This document shows, one piece after another, positions 50,203 to 58,826 of a stretch of DNA of 64,000 nt. The stretch is from positions 310,001-374,000 of the forward strand of contig NZ_JARHTP010000006.1 in NCBI RefSeq assembly GCF_029223485.1, written 5' to 3'. A model generated the notes under the pieces. The model was not told where the DNA came from. It did not search any database and saw only the letters and a list, made by a program, of their open reading frames with translations. The first letter of the stretch is position 1, and every line of letters begins with the position of its first letter. Both the position numbers and the translations under genes were made by a program. The DNA is from Streptomyces coacervatus. GTDB taxonomy: Bacteria; Actinomycetota; Actinomycetes; Streptomycetales; Streptomycetaceae.

Positions 50203-52002
50203 ATGTCGCTGAGCCCCGGCGATCCGGAGTCCATAGGCGGCTACACGCTGGTCGACCGGCTCGGCAGTGGCGGCATGGGTGTCGTCTATCTGGGCCGTTC
50301 GGAAACGGGACGCCGGGTCGCGGTCAAGGTCGTGCACGCGCAGTACGCGCAGGACGAGGAGTTCCGGACGCGGTTCCGGCAGGAGATCGCGGCGGTCCGC
50401 CGGGTGAGCGGGGCGTTCACGGCCCCGGTGGTGGACGCCGATCCCGACGCCGTACCGCCGTGGATGGCGACGCTGTATGTGCCGGGCCGCACGCTGTCGG
50501 ACATCGTGACCAAGGACGGCCCGCTGCACGGAAGCGAGTTGCACACGCTCGCGCTGGGTCTGGTCGAGGCGCTGCGGGACATCCACCGGGTGGGTGTGGT
50601 GCACCGCGATCTGAAGCCCAGCAACGTCCTGATGGCCGAGGACGGACCCCGTGTCATCGACTTCGGCATCTCGCACGCCGTCGACAACGAGGCCCTGACG
50701 GTGACCGGGCGGCTGATCGGCACCCCGCCCTTCATGTCCCCGGAGCAGTTCGCCGCGCCGCGGGACGTCACCGCGGCCTCGGACGTCTTCTCGCTGGGGT
50801 CGCTGCTGGTGTACGCGGCCACCGGCAACCGTCCGTTCGACGGCAGCAGCCCATACCTGACGGGCTATCAGGTGATGTACGAGGCACCGGCCCTGGACGG
50901 AGTCGCCGAACCGCTCCGGAGCATCGCCGAACGCTGCCTGGACAAGGACCCGGCGGCCCGGCCCGAACTCGCCGAACTGCAGCGGATGTTGCGGGAGTTG
51001 CGGGAGTTGTGGTTGCCGGATTCCGCCGCACCGGACGCAGCAGACGCAGCGGACGCAGCAGACGCAGCGGAAACCCACCCCCGGTTTTCCCCTACGGCCT
51101 CCGGCCCTCGGGACCCGGCCACCACCGTGGGGACGGGGGAAACGGACACGGTGGCCCGCACCGGAAACAGACGCCGACGGCGGCGCATCCTCGTCGGCCT
51201 CGCCGCGGCGGTGGCCGTCACCGGGTTGAGCATCGCGGCCGTGAATGTCGGGTCGCACCAGAACGGCAGCTCCCAGTCCCCCAACGCCGCCGCGGTGACG
51301 CTGCCGCCGAAGCACGTGCCGTGGGACTACCAGATCAGCGGCGCGTACCCCCTGCCGACCGGTGTGCGGGTGGTCGGTCGCAGCCATGAGGACGAGGCTG
51401 CGCCCGGTGCGTACAACATCTGCAACATCAACGCCTTCCAGGCACAGGAGCACGCGGAGGGCGACTGGGGCCCCGACCTGCTGCTGCGCGACGCCGGCGG
51501 GCATGTCGTCTACGACAAGGACTGGGGCGAGGCGGTCCTGGACATCCGCACGGACGGCAAGCGGCAGCGCATCGCGGCCAAGCTGAACAAGTGGATCGAC
51601 GAGTGCGCGGCCACCGGGTACAAGGCCATCGAGCCGGACAACTACGACTCTTTCACCCGTTTCCCGAAATACCTCACGGCCGACGAGGCCAAGGCGCTGA
51701 TGAGACTGCTGGTGGCACACGCCCACGGGAAGGGGCTGGCCGTCGCCCAGAAGAACACCGCGGAACTCGTGCGGGACCGGGCGTCGGTGGGTCTGGACTT
51801 CGCCGTGGTGGAGGAGTGCGGCAGGTATGACGAGTGCGGCGAGTTCGCGGAGGCCTTCGACAACAACGTGTTCGTGGTCGAGTACACGGCGAAGGGCATG
51901 TCGAAAGCGTGCGCCGGCTGGAGCCGCCGACTGAGCATCGTCCGCCGCGACCAGGATGTCTCGGCCGAGGGGGCGAGCGGCTATCTCCGCAAGACCTGCT
52001 GA
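50203..52002 (+). CDS. Ser/Thr protein kinase fused to extracellular GH114-like domain
   Basis: The 599-residue product begins with a PknB-type kinase domain (about 13-270): LGSGGMG loop, VAVKVV lysine, VVHRDLKPSN and VIDFGIS. A linker with an Ala-Asp repeat follows, then RRRRRR before one membrane helix (about 326-347). The C-terminal 225 residues resemble glycoside hydrolase family 114 (endo-alpha-1,4-polygalactosaminidase): WDYQISG, NINAFQAQ, YKAIEPDNYDSF, VAQKN and VVEECGRYDEC. The kinase should lie in the cytoplasm and the hydrolase-like domain outside, suggesting a receptor for an amino-sugar polymer or cell-wall glycan. Enzyme activity of the ectodomain is uncertain. Confidence 0.92.
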   Translation: MSLSPGDPESIGGYTLVDRLGSGGMGVVYLGRSETGRRVAVKVVHAQYAQDEEFRTRFRQEIAAVRRVSGAFTAPVVDADPDAVPPWMATLYVPGRTLSDIVTKDGPLHGSELHTLALGLVEALRDIHRVGVVHRDLKPSNVLMAEDGPRVIDFGISHAVDNEALTVTGRLIGTPPFMSPEQFAAPRDVTAASDVFSLGSLLVYAATGNRPFDGSSPYLTGYQVMYEAPALDGVAEPLRSIAERCLDKDPAARPELAELQRMLRELRELWLPDSAAPDAADAADAADAAETHPRFSPTASGPRDPATTVGTGETDTVARTGNRRRRRRILVGLAAAVAVTGLSIAAVNVGSHQNGSSQSPNAAAVTLPPKHVPWDYQISGAYPLPTGVRVVGRSHEDEAAPGAYNICNINAFQAQEHAEGDWGPDLLLRDAGGHVVYDKDWGEAVLDIRTDGKRQRIAAKLNKWIDECAATGYKAIEPDNYDSFTRFPKYLTADEAKALMRLLVAHAHGKGLAVAQKNTAELVRDRASVGLDFAVVEECGRYDECGEFAEAFDNNVFVVEYTAKGMSKACAGWSRRLSIVRRDQDVSAEGASGYLRKTC

Positions 52003-52130
52003 TCCTCAAAGTCTCCGCGGATCCTCTCCGGAACTCGAAATACCAGGTCAGCGGCTTGACGCGGCCGCTCCCGTGCCGATCTGTGCCGACGGCCACAGCG
52101 AGCAGGCTTCGCGTGGGCTCATACTGAGCC

Positions 52131-52352
52131 ATGACCAAGCCTGCGGCACCGAAGCGTCACCTGCCCACCAGCCCCTTCAAGGCGCCGGTCGCACCGGCTC
52201 CCAAGCACTTCGCCATGGGCGACCAAGTCACACATGACGTGTACGGACTCGGCCGGGTAGTCGGCATCGAGGACGGAATCGCGGCGCTCGTGGATTTCGG
52301 CTCGGCGCAAATGCGGATCTTGAGCCCGTACGCCAAGATGACCAAGCTGTAG
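52131..52352 (+). CDS. Small conserved-looking protein with KOW/CarD-like beta segment
   Basis: The 73-residue product has a Pro/Ala-rich basic N-terminus and the segment GDQVTHDVYGLGRVVGIEDG, which recalls the start of CarD/Tudor-like domains (HxxYGxGxV). No partner gene is evident. Coding use of codons is good. The function is unknown. Confidence 0.7.
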   Translation: MTKPAAPKRHLPTSPFKAPVAPAPKHFAMGDQVTHDVYGLGRVVGIEDGIAALVDFGSAQMRILSPYAKMTKL

Positions 52353-52696
52353 AACCACTGTGCCCGTTCACGGCACGCCAGGCCCCCTCGGGGACCTGTA
52401 ACGAAAGGCAGACCCCTCATCGACTCGACGTCGCTGTTCTCCGCCCTGGAAGGGCAACCCCGCCGTTCCACCGCAGTATCGCCGCCTCCGACGACAAGCC
52501 CCTTCCAGGCCCCGGACTTCGGAGAGGACGAGACCTCCTGGTCCGAGGACGCACAGGAGCCCGCCCCGGGCACGCGTGCGGCGCGGCCCAGGGCTGCCTA
52601 GGCGCTCCGCTGAAAGTGCGGTGATGAAGCCCCGGCCGGTGGGGGCTGGTCGCGCCCACGCGGCGGAGCCGCATATTGATACAGCCCCGCGCCCCT
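52353..52696. other. Intergenic region without a complete gene
   Basis: A plus-strand frame ending at the TAG near 52601 has coding-like composition (ALEGQPRRSTAV, FQAPDFGEDETSW) but no ATG, GTG or TTG start after the previous stop in that frame. The 3' part is the hairpin repeat at 52641. I see nothing else. Confidence 0.5.
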
Positions 52697-52708
52697 TCAG
52701 GGGCGCGG
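52641..52708. repeat. Streptomyces-type intergenic hairpin repeat
   Basis: The sequence GGGGCTGGTCGCGCC, followed by a GCGGCGGAGCCGC hairpin and then CCGCGCCCC-TTCA-GGGGCGCGG (52687-52708), matches a repeat seen in many Streptomyces intergenic regions. A shorter relative lies at 61077. The stop codon of the minus-strand SDR gene lies in its loop. Confidence 0.7.
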
Positions 52709-53386
52709 TACCGCACCGTGGTGGACGACCGTGATCAGGTGGTCGGGGCCGGGGGTCTCGAGTTCGTCGACCACGGCGACGGCCAGGTCCTCGGCGCTGA
52801 TCCAGGATCGGCCGTCGGCACTGGTGAGCAGGGTGTCGGTGCCGCGCCGATAGCGGCCGGTTCGTATGCCGGGTTCGAGCAGGGCCGGTGGACTCACGTA
52901 GACGTGATCGGCATGGGCGTGGGACCGGCAGGTTCGCAGCTGGGCGATTCCGGCGGCGGCGACGGCCTTGAGGTCGGCAGGCACGTACGCCAGGTTGTCG
53001 GCGACCAGCAGATTCCGGTCGTCGGGGCTGCGCAGGGCGCCGGCACCGCCGACCACGAGGACGCGGATCCCGAGCCGTGCGCCGATGTCCAGCACCGTCC
53101 GAGTGGCACCGACCAGGAACTCCTCGTCGACCGGCGTGGTCCGCAAGGTCAGTACGACGGCATCCGCGACACCGTGGGAGGCGGAGCCGTCGAGCGCCGC
53201 GCGTACGGCGTGCGAGTCGTTCGCGTCGACCGCGACCGGCGTCACGTTCTGGTTGCCCGGGCTCCCGGCCGCGGGTTTGCGGGACAGGGCGATCACCTGG
53301 TGGCCACGCGCTCCCGCCTCGTCGATCACCCGGCTGCCGACCATCCCGGTGGCGCCCAGTACGGCGATCGTCATGCCTGTCCTCAT
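52697..53386 (-). CDS. NAD(P)H-binding atypical SDR (NmrA/SDR_a5-like)
   Basis: The 229-residue product has the dinucleotide motif AVLGATGMVGSRVIDEA and the atypical-SDR segment VLVVGGAGALR, without a Tyr-x3-Lys active site. Such proteins act as redox sensors or flavin/NADPH reductases. The ATG at 53386 overlaps the stop of the transporter gene (ATGA). The last residues are encoded inside an intergenic repeat, so the C-terminus may have been replaced. Confidence 0.88.
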   Translation of the reverse strand: MRTGMTIAVLGATGMVGSRVIDEAGARGHQVIALSRKPAAGSPGNQNVTPVAVDANDSHAVRAALDGSASHGVADAVVLTLRTTPVDEEFLVGATRTVLDIGARLGIRVLVVGGAGALRSPDDRNLLVADNLAYVPADLKAVAAAGIAQLRTCRSHAHADHVYVSPPALLEPGIRTGRYRRGTDTLLTSADGRSWISAEDLAVAVVDELETPGPDHLITVVHHGAVPRP

Positions 53387-54333
53387 CGGATCCGTCCTTC
53401 TCGTACACGGCGCGACGGCCTCGGGGCATTGAGCTGCGCCGCGAGCAACGCGGCCAGGGCGAGGACGAAGCCGAAGGTCTGCAGCAGGCTCAGCGACTCC
53501 CCCAGCACGACGCCGATGACGGTCGCGACCAGTGGGGACAGCAGCACCAGCGGAGCAGACGCACCGACCGGCAGCTTCCCGATACCGCGGAACCACAGCG
53601 TGGACGCGATCAGCCCGCCCACGCTGCCGAGCCACAGGTAGCCGCCCGCGGCTCCGGCATCGATGTGCGGCGGCGCCCCCTCGACCACGAGGGCGAGCGG
53701 GAGCAACAGCAGGCCCCCCGCGGCCAGTTGCCATCCGGTCAGGGTCAGCGGGCCGACCCCAGCGGGGAGCCCCCAACGCTTGGTGAGGACGATCCCGGCG
53801 GCCATGGTGGCCGTACCGCCGAGCCCGGCCAGGACACCGACGACGTCCAGCCGGGCCTGCGGCCCCAGCACGACGAGCCCGACGCCGACCACGCCGAGCA
53901 CACCCCAGGTCAGTCGCCAGGCCGTCGGCCGGACGTGGAGGAGTACTACGGCCAGCCCGGCGACCAGCAGCGGCTGGGTCGCACCGAGGGTGGCGGCGAC
54001 ACCCCCGGGGAGTCGTTGGGCCGCGACGAACAGGAGGGGGTACAAGGCGCCGATATTGAGCGCGCCGAGGACGACGGCCTTCCACCACCAGTCCCCGCAC
54101 GGCAGCACCCGGGTGATCGCCAGCGCGAGCAGCCCGCCGGGCAGGGCGCGCAGCATCCCGGCGAACAGCGGATGGCCGGGCGGGAGCAGCTGGGTGGTGA
54201 CGACGTACGTGGTGCCCCAGGACGCCGGGGCGAGTGCGGTGAGGGCAACGGTGGCCGACTGCCGTGCGTGCAGGGCGGGTTGGGCGTACGAGATCCGCGG
54301 CGGGCCGGCGGCCCGCTCGGTCGAGGTATGCAT
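53383..54333 (-). CDS. EamA/DMT family transporter
   Basis: The 316-residue product has ten hydrophobic segments in two repeated halves, as in drug/metabolite transporters of the RhaT/EamA group. Features include PASWGTTYVVTTQLLP near the start and LLSPLVATVIGVVLGESLS in the second half. It should export a small metabolite or amino acid. It is divergent from the LysR gene (80 nt) and coupled to the SDR gene, so the three likely form one regulated unit. Confidence 0.92.
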   Translation of the reverse strand: MHTSTERAAGPPRISYAQPALHARQSATVALTALAPASWGTTYVVTTQLLPPGHPLFAGMLRALPGGLLALAITRVLPCGDWWWKAVVLGALNIGALYPLLFVAAQRLPGGVAATLGATQPLLVAGLAVVLLHVRPTAWRLTWGVLGVVGVGLVVLGPQARLDVVGVLAGLGGTATMAAGIVLTKRWGLPAGVGPLTLTGWQLAAGGLLLLPLALVVEGAPPHIDAGAAGGYLWLGSVGGLIASTLWFRGIGKLPVGASAPLVLLSPLVATVIGVVLGESLSLLQTFGFVLALAALLAAQLNAPRPSRRVREGRIR

Positions 54334-54413
54334 GTGATGAAGTCTCGGAACCCTCCCGTCATGAGTCCAACACATGCTTGTCATCGCAGCCATGAACCAG
54401 AACGATTGAACGG

Positions 54414-55358
54414 GTGGATCTCCAACAGATGCGCTACGTCGTCGCCGTCGCCGAAACCCGTAACTTCACCCGCGCCGCGGAGCGCTGCTTCGTGGTGCAG
54501 TCGTCGCTGAGTCACCGGATCGCCGGCCTGGAACGGGAGCTCGGGGTCAAGCTGTTCGCCCGGTCCAGCCGCCGGGTCGAGCCGACCCCCGCGGGAGTGG
54601 CGTTCGTCGCCGCCGCACGCGAGTGCCTGGCCGCCGCCGACCGCGCGGCTGCCGACGCCGCCGCCGCGACCGGCGTGGTACGGGGCCGGCTCGCCGTCGG
54701 CGTGATCGTGACGACGGCTGCCGTCGACGTACCCGAGCTGTTGCAGCGGTACCGCGCCCGGCACCCGGCCGTCCGCGTCGCCCTTCGTTCCGGGCGCAGC
54801 GACGAGCTGGCGGCGGCGGTCGGCAGCGGCGAGCTGGACATCGCCTTCCTGGGCGTGCCGGAGAGCGAACCGCCGTCCGGTGTGGAGAGCGTCGTTCTCG
54901 CCCGCGACGAGCATGTGCTGGTGGTGCCGGCCGGGCACCGGCTGGCGGGCGTTGCCCGGGTCACGCTGCCGGAGATCGCCGAAGAGACGTTCGTGGACTT
55001 CGTGAGCGGGACGCCCGCCCGGGCCCAGTCCGATCAGGCGTTCGCCGCCGCGGGCCTGGTCCGCGACGTCGCGTACGAAGCCGGCGTCGTGGAGCTGATC
55101 ACCCGGCTGGTCGCGCGCGGGCTCGGCATCGCGCTGCTGCCGTCGGCGTTCATCCGGCCGCGGGCCGCCGACGACCCCGAACTGGCCCTGGTCCCGGTGG
55201 TCGGCGGACCGCGCCGGATCGAGTACCTGGTGTGGAGCCGCTTCAACCCGAGCCCGGCCACCCGGGCGATGCTCGGCGTCCTCGGAGTGGGAGCGCCGTC
55301 AACGGTCCGGTCGCCCATCGGACGCGTGAACCTCCCCAAGGGAGACGAAATCGCCTAA
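54414..55358 (+). CDS. LysR family transcriptional regulator
   Basis: The 314-residue product starts with GTG and has the LysR HTH (DLQQMRYVVAVAETRNFTRA, SSLSHRIAGLERELG) and a periplasmic-binding-like effector domain. It is divergent from the EamA transporter gene, the classical arrangement for LysR control. It resembles the branch with CynR/CbbR-like regulators; the ligand is unknown. Confidence 0.94.
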   Translation: MDLQQMRYVVAVAETRNFTRAAERCFVVQSSLSHRIAGLERELGVKLFARSSRRVEPTPAGVAFVAAARECLAAADRAAADAAAATGVVRGRLAVGVIVTTAAVDVPELLQRYRARHPAVRVALRSGRSDELAAAVGSGELDIAFLGVPESEPPSGVESVVLARDEHVLVVPAGHRLAGVARVTLPEIAEETFVDFVSGTPARAQSDQAFAAAGLVRDVAYEAGVVELITRLVARGLGIALLPSAFIRPRAADDPELALVPVVGGPRRIEYLVWSRFNPSPATRAMLGVLGVGAPSTVRSPIGRVNLPKGDEIA

Positions 55359-55386
55359 ATTGCTCGGACGGGGATGAATTCGCAGG

Positions 55387-58300
55387 ATGGATTCGAGGGA
55401 TGCAGATCGCTGCAGGTCCCGATCGCATGCGGTCCAGCGGGTAGCCAAGGGGGAGCGGAGGCGACAGTCTGCTGTGGTGAATGCCAGAGGTGGCGATGCC
55501 GACAACACCGGCTCGTCAATGCCACCCGCCCCCCGTCCGCTGCACAGCCCGCAGGGACTGGGGACCATGCAGACCGTGCCGCCCTCGGAGCGACAGCGCA
55601 CACGGCTTCGGCTGCTCGGCGCCGTGGACGAGGACCGGCGCGATGTCGAGGTGCTGCTGACTGGGCTCCAGCAGGCCGTGGCCGAGGTACACGGCCTGGG
55701 CGGCATGGTGCATCTCCCGGGCGGCGGCATGAGCGGCATCCTCTACCTGGTCGCCGACAGCGGCCTGCCGGAGTCGATGACCCGGCCCTGGCTGATCATC
55801 CCGGTACGGGGCACGGCGCCGCCCAGCAGGGCCGCCCGCAGCGACACCGTCGCCTGGCAGCCCGACCTGGCCCCGCCCGACCCGGTGCCCGGCCGGGACC
55901 CCGCCGCCCTGTGGCCCTCCCGGCTCCCCGCCGGCATCGGTCACCTGGCCGTCCCCGTTCCGGGCGGTGGCGGGCGACGCGGCGCGCTGTCCGTCCTGTT
56001 CGCCCCGGGCGCCGAGCCCGGCGCGGCGGAGCACGCGTTCCTGAACGAGGTGGCGGCCTGGATGTCCGGGAGGCTCAGGTCGTCCGGGATCCTCAATCCG
56101 TCCCCCACCCTGCTGCACGCCCTGGAGAACGGGCCAGGACCGCGGGAGGCCGCCCCGCGGGACGTGGAAGGGGACGGGGTGCCCTCCCTCACGTACACCT
56201 GGGACCTGCGCACCGGCGAGCTAACCGCAGACGGGCCTGTCGAAGAGGTGCTGGCCGGCGTCGATCCGGAGGTGATGTACGGCGGCATCGAGGCGTGGGC
56301 GGCGCTGATCCACCCGGACGACCTGCCGGGGGCGGTGGCCGGTTTCGACCGGGGCATCCAGCAGCGCGGCGGCTTCCAGAGCGAGTACCGGATCCGGCGC
56401 CAGGACGGCATCTACCTCTGGATCGAGGCCTGTGCCCGGACGATCACGGACGAAGAAGGGGCGCCGGTGAAGGTGATCGGCACCGTCCGGAACAGCAACG
56501 AAACGCATGCCGCCGCCGAGTCGGTGGGACGGGCGCTGCGGCACATGAGCGACGGCTTCGTCTCCCTGGACACGGACTGGCGCATCGGATTCCTCAACCA
56601 GGCCGCCGAGCGGCTCTTCGGCGCGGCGGGAGACGTGGCCGGAGCCCTGCTGTGGAACGTTCCCGCGGTACGTGCCGTGCCGGAGCTGGAGCGGCAGTGC
56701 CGGGCCACGGCGGCCGAGGGCCGGCCCGCCGGATTCGACGTGCCGTGGCCGGACGGGACGTCCTGGTACCACCTGCGGCTGGTGCCGGTACCGGAGGGCC
56801 TCACGCTCTACATCACCGACACCACCGAGAGGCATCTGCGGGAGGCCGAGCGGGCGGCGGCGGAACGGGCGGCCGCAGAGCGGGCGGCCCTGGTGCAGCG
56901 GATCACGCGGGAGCTGGCCGAGGCCGTCACGGCCCAGGACGTGATCGCGGCGGTGGCCGACGGCGTGATGACGCCCCTCGGCGCCACCGGACTCATCGTG
57001 CTCGGCGTGGTCGGCGACGGACTGACCGTGGTCGGCTCCCGGGGATATTCGCAGCGCTTCACCCGGCTGCTGGACGGCCAGTGGACGGTGCGGGACACCA
57101 CGCACCCGGTGGGGGACGCCCTGCGCACCCGCACCCCCCTCTCCATCGCCTCCCTGGAGGAGTTCCTGACCCGTTACCCGGGGGCCGAGAACCTGATCCG
57201 GGAGGGCGGCAAGCAGGCGTGGGCCTTTCTGCCGCTGGCGGTATCGGGGCGCGGGATCGGCGCGGCGGTGATCTCCTGGGGCGGGCCGCGGGCGCTGGAC
57301 GACGACGAACGAACGCTGCTGACCGCGCTCAGCGGACTGATCGCGCAGGCCCTGGAGCGGGCCGGGCTCTACGACGAGGCGACGACCCGGGCCCGTACCC
57401 TGCAGCGCAGCCTGCTGCCGCAGGCACTGCCCGAGCTGCCCGAGGTGACGGTGGCGGCGCGCTACCAGCCGGCCAAGCAGGGAGCCGATGTCGGCGGCGA
57501 CTGGTACGACGTGATCCCGCTCTCCGCGGCCCGGGTGGCGCTCGTGATCGGCGACGTCATGGGCCATGGCATGGCCGAGGCCGCCACCATGGGCGGGCTC
57601 CGCACAGCGGTCCGCACCCTCTCGGAGCTGGAGCTGCCGCCCGACGAGATCCTCGACCATCTCAACGACATCGTCGGCGAACTGGGCACCGATGCGTTCG
57701 TCACCTGCCTGTACGGCATCTACGACCCGGTGACCCGGCGGCTGTCGTACGCCTGCGCCGGTCAGCCGCCCCCGGCGGTGGCCCACCCCGACGGCACCGT
57801 CACCTTCCTGCCCATGACCCCGGATCCGCCGCTGGGGGTGGCCACACCCCCCTTCGAAACCCTTGAGGCCCTGCTGCCCGCCGACAGCCTGCTCGCGCTG
57901 TACAGCGACGGCCTGGTCGAGAGCAAGGACAGGGATGTCACCACCGGTATGAACCGCCTCGCCGAGCTGCTGCTCCAGTCCGTGAAGGCCATGCCGGCCG
58001 CACCGGCGGACGCGTCCGACCTGGACGCCCTCTGCGCCACCATCACCTCCGCCCTGCTCCCCGCCCACGGCGCACTCACCGACGACGCCGCCCTGCTGCT
58101 GGCACGCACCCACCCCCTGGACGCGAAGAACGTCGCCGAGTGGCCGTTGCCGGAGGACCCGGTGGCGGCGGGCCAGGCCCGCGAACTGGTCCGCGCCCAG
58201 CTCGCCGAGTGGGACCTGGCCGACGAGGACCTGATCATGACCACCGAACTCCTGGTCAGCGAGCTGGTCGGGAACGTCGTCCGGCACGCCTGCGGCCCCA

Positions 58301-58518
58301 TCCGGCTGCGTATGCTCCGCAGCCGCGCACTGATCTGCGAGGTCTCCGACGCCAGCCTGACCACGCCGCACATCCGCCACACCTCCGCCACCGACGAGGA
58401 CGGCCGCGGCCTGCAGCTCGTCTCCGCACTCTGCCGGCGCTGGGGCACCCGCCACACCCGCACCGGCAAGTCCATCTGGACCGAACAGGCCCTCCCCGCC
58501 GCCGCGGTCGATTCCTGA
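55387..58518 (+). CDS. PAS-PAS-GAF-SpoIIE phosphatase with C-terminal HATPase_c domain
   Basis: The 1,043-residue product has PAS domains at about 266-375 (LIHPDDLPGAV, YRIRRQDGIYLWIE) and 380-485. A short Ala/Glu coiled coil follows, then a GAF domain (about 510-665) and a PP2C/SpoIIE phosphatase (about 685-895) with GADVGGDWYDV, VIGDVMGHG and YSDGLVE. The end is an anti-sigma-type ATPase (about 915-1035) with LLVSELVGNVVRHA and DEDGRGLQLV. Such proteins dephosphorylate anti-anti-sigma factors and can also rephosphorylate them. The start is uncertain; ATGs at 55519 and 55567 are alternatives. Confidence 0.94.
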   Translation: MDSRDADRCRSRSHAVQRVAKGERRRQSAVVNARGGDADNTGSSMPPAPRPLHSPQGLGTMQTVPPSERQRTRLRLLGAVDEDRRDVEVLLTGLQQAVAEVHGLGGMVHLPGGGMSGILYLVADSGLPESMTRPWLIIPVRGTAPPSRAARSDTVAWQPDLAPPDPVPGRDPAALWPSRLPAGIGHLAVPVPGGGGRRGALSVLFAPGAEPGAAEHAFLNEVAAWMSGRLRSSGILNPSPTLLHALENGPGPREAAPRDVEGDGVPSLTYTWDLRTGELTADGPVEEVLAGVDPEVMYGGIEAWAALIHPDDLPGAVAGFDRGIQQRGGFQSEYRIRRQDGIYLWIEACARTITDEEGAPVKVIGTVRNSNETHAAAESVGRALRHMSDGFVSLDTDWRIGFLNQAAERLFGAAGDVAGALLWNVPAVRAVPELERQCRATAAEGRPAGFDVPWPDGTSWYHLRLVPVPEGLTLYITDTTERHLREAERAAAERAAAERAALVQRITRELAEAVTAQDVIAAVADGVMTPLGATGLIVLGVVGDGLTVVGSRGYSQRFTRLLDGQWTVRDTTHPVGDALRTRTPLSIASLEEFLTRYPGAENLIREGGKQAWAFLPLAVSGRGIGAAVISWGGPRALDDDERTLLTALSGLIAQALERAGLYDEATTRARTLQRSLLPQALPELPEVTVAARYQPAKQGADVGGDWYDVIPLSAARVALVIGDVMGHGMAEAATMGGLRTAVRTLSELELPPDEILDHLNDIVGELGTDAFVTCLYGIYDPVTRRLSYACAGQPPPAVAHPDGTVTFLPMTPDPPLGVATPPFETLEALLPADSLLALYSDGLVESKDRDVTTGMNRLAELLLQSVKAMPAAPADASDLDALCATITSALLPAHGALTDDAALLLARTHPLDAKNVAEWPLPEDPVAAGQARELVRAQLAEWDLADEDLIMTTELLVSELVGNVVRHACGPIRLRMLRSRALICEVSDASLTTPHIRHTSATDEDGRGLQLVSALCRRWGTRHTRTGKSIWTEQALPAAAVDS

Positions 58519-58532
58519 CCGCGCTGCGGCGG

Positions 58533-58826
58533 TCAGGTCAGCGGATCGAGGAAGGTCAGTACGGAGGCGTCCTCTTCGATCAGCGGTGCCAGGGCGGCGT
58601 TGAACGGCCCGCCGTACGGCTGCTTCAGGTGCGCCCGGAAAGCGTCCTCGTCCCGGTACACCTCGAAGATCCAGAAGGCCCGCGGTTCGGACGCCTTGGT
58701 GTAGACGTCGAAGGCGAGGTTGCCCTCCTCCTCGCGGACCTGCTTGGCGTAGTCCCGCAGCAGGCGGGCGACTTCGTCCGCCGTTCCCTCGCGGGCGGTG
58801 AACTCGGCGAACAGGGTCTTGGTCAC
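58533..58826 (-). CDS. Antibiotic biosynthesis monooxygenase-like protein (putative quinol monooxygenase)
   Basis: The 97-residue product has the ABM/YgiN-like pattern FAEFTAREGTADEVARLLRD, ASEPRAFWIFEVYRDEDAFR and a late LTFLDPLT. The GTG start overlaps the stop of the sugar kinase gene in GTGA, so they are co-translated. Its link to sugar catabolism is unexplained. The family also includes autoinducer-2 (LsrG) and quinol monooxygenases. Confidence 0.87.
   Translation of the reverse strand: MTKTLFAEFTAREGTADEVARLLRDYAKQVREEEGNLAFDVYTKASEPRAFWIFEVYRDEDAFRAHLKQPYGGPFNAALAPLIEEDASVLTFLDPLT

Noticed and set aside
52411..52603. Small coding-like frame after the 73-residue gene
   Set aside because: There is no ATG, GTG or TTG start in the frame after the previous stop. 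It may be a fragment, but not a supportable gene.
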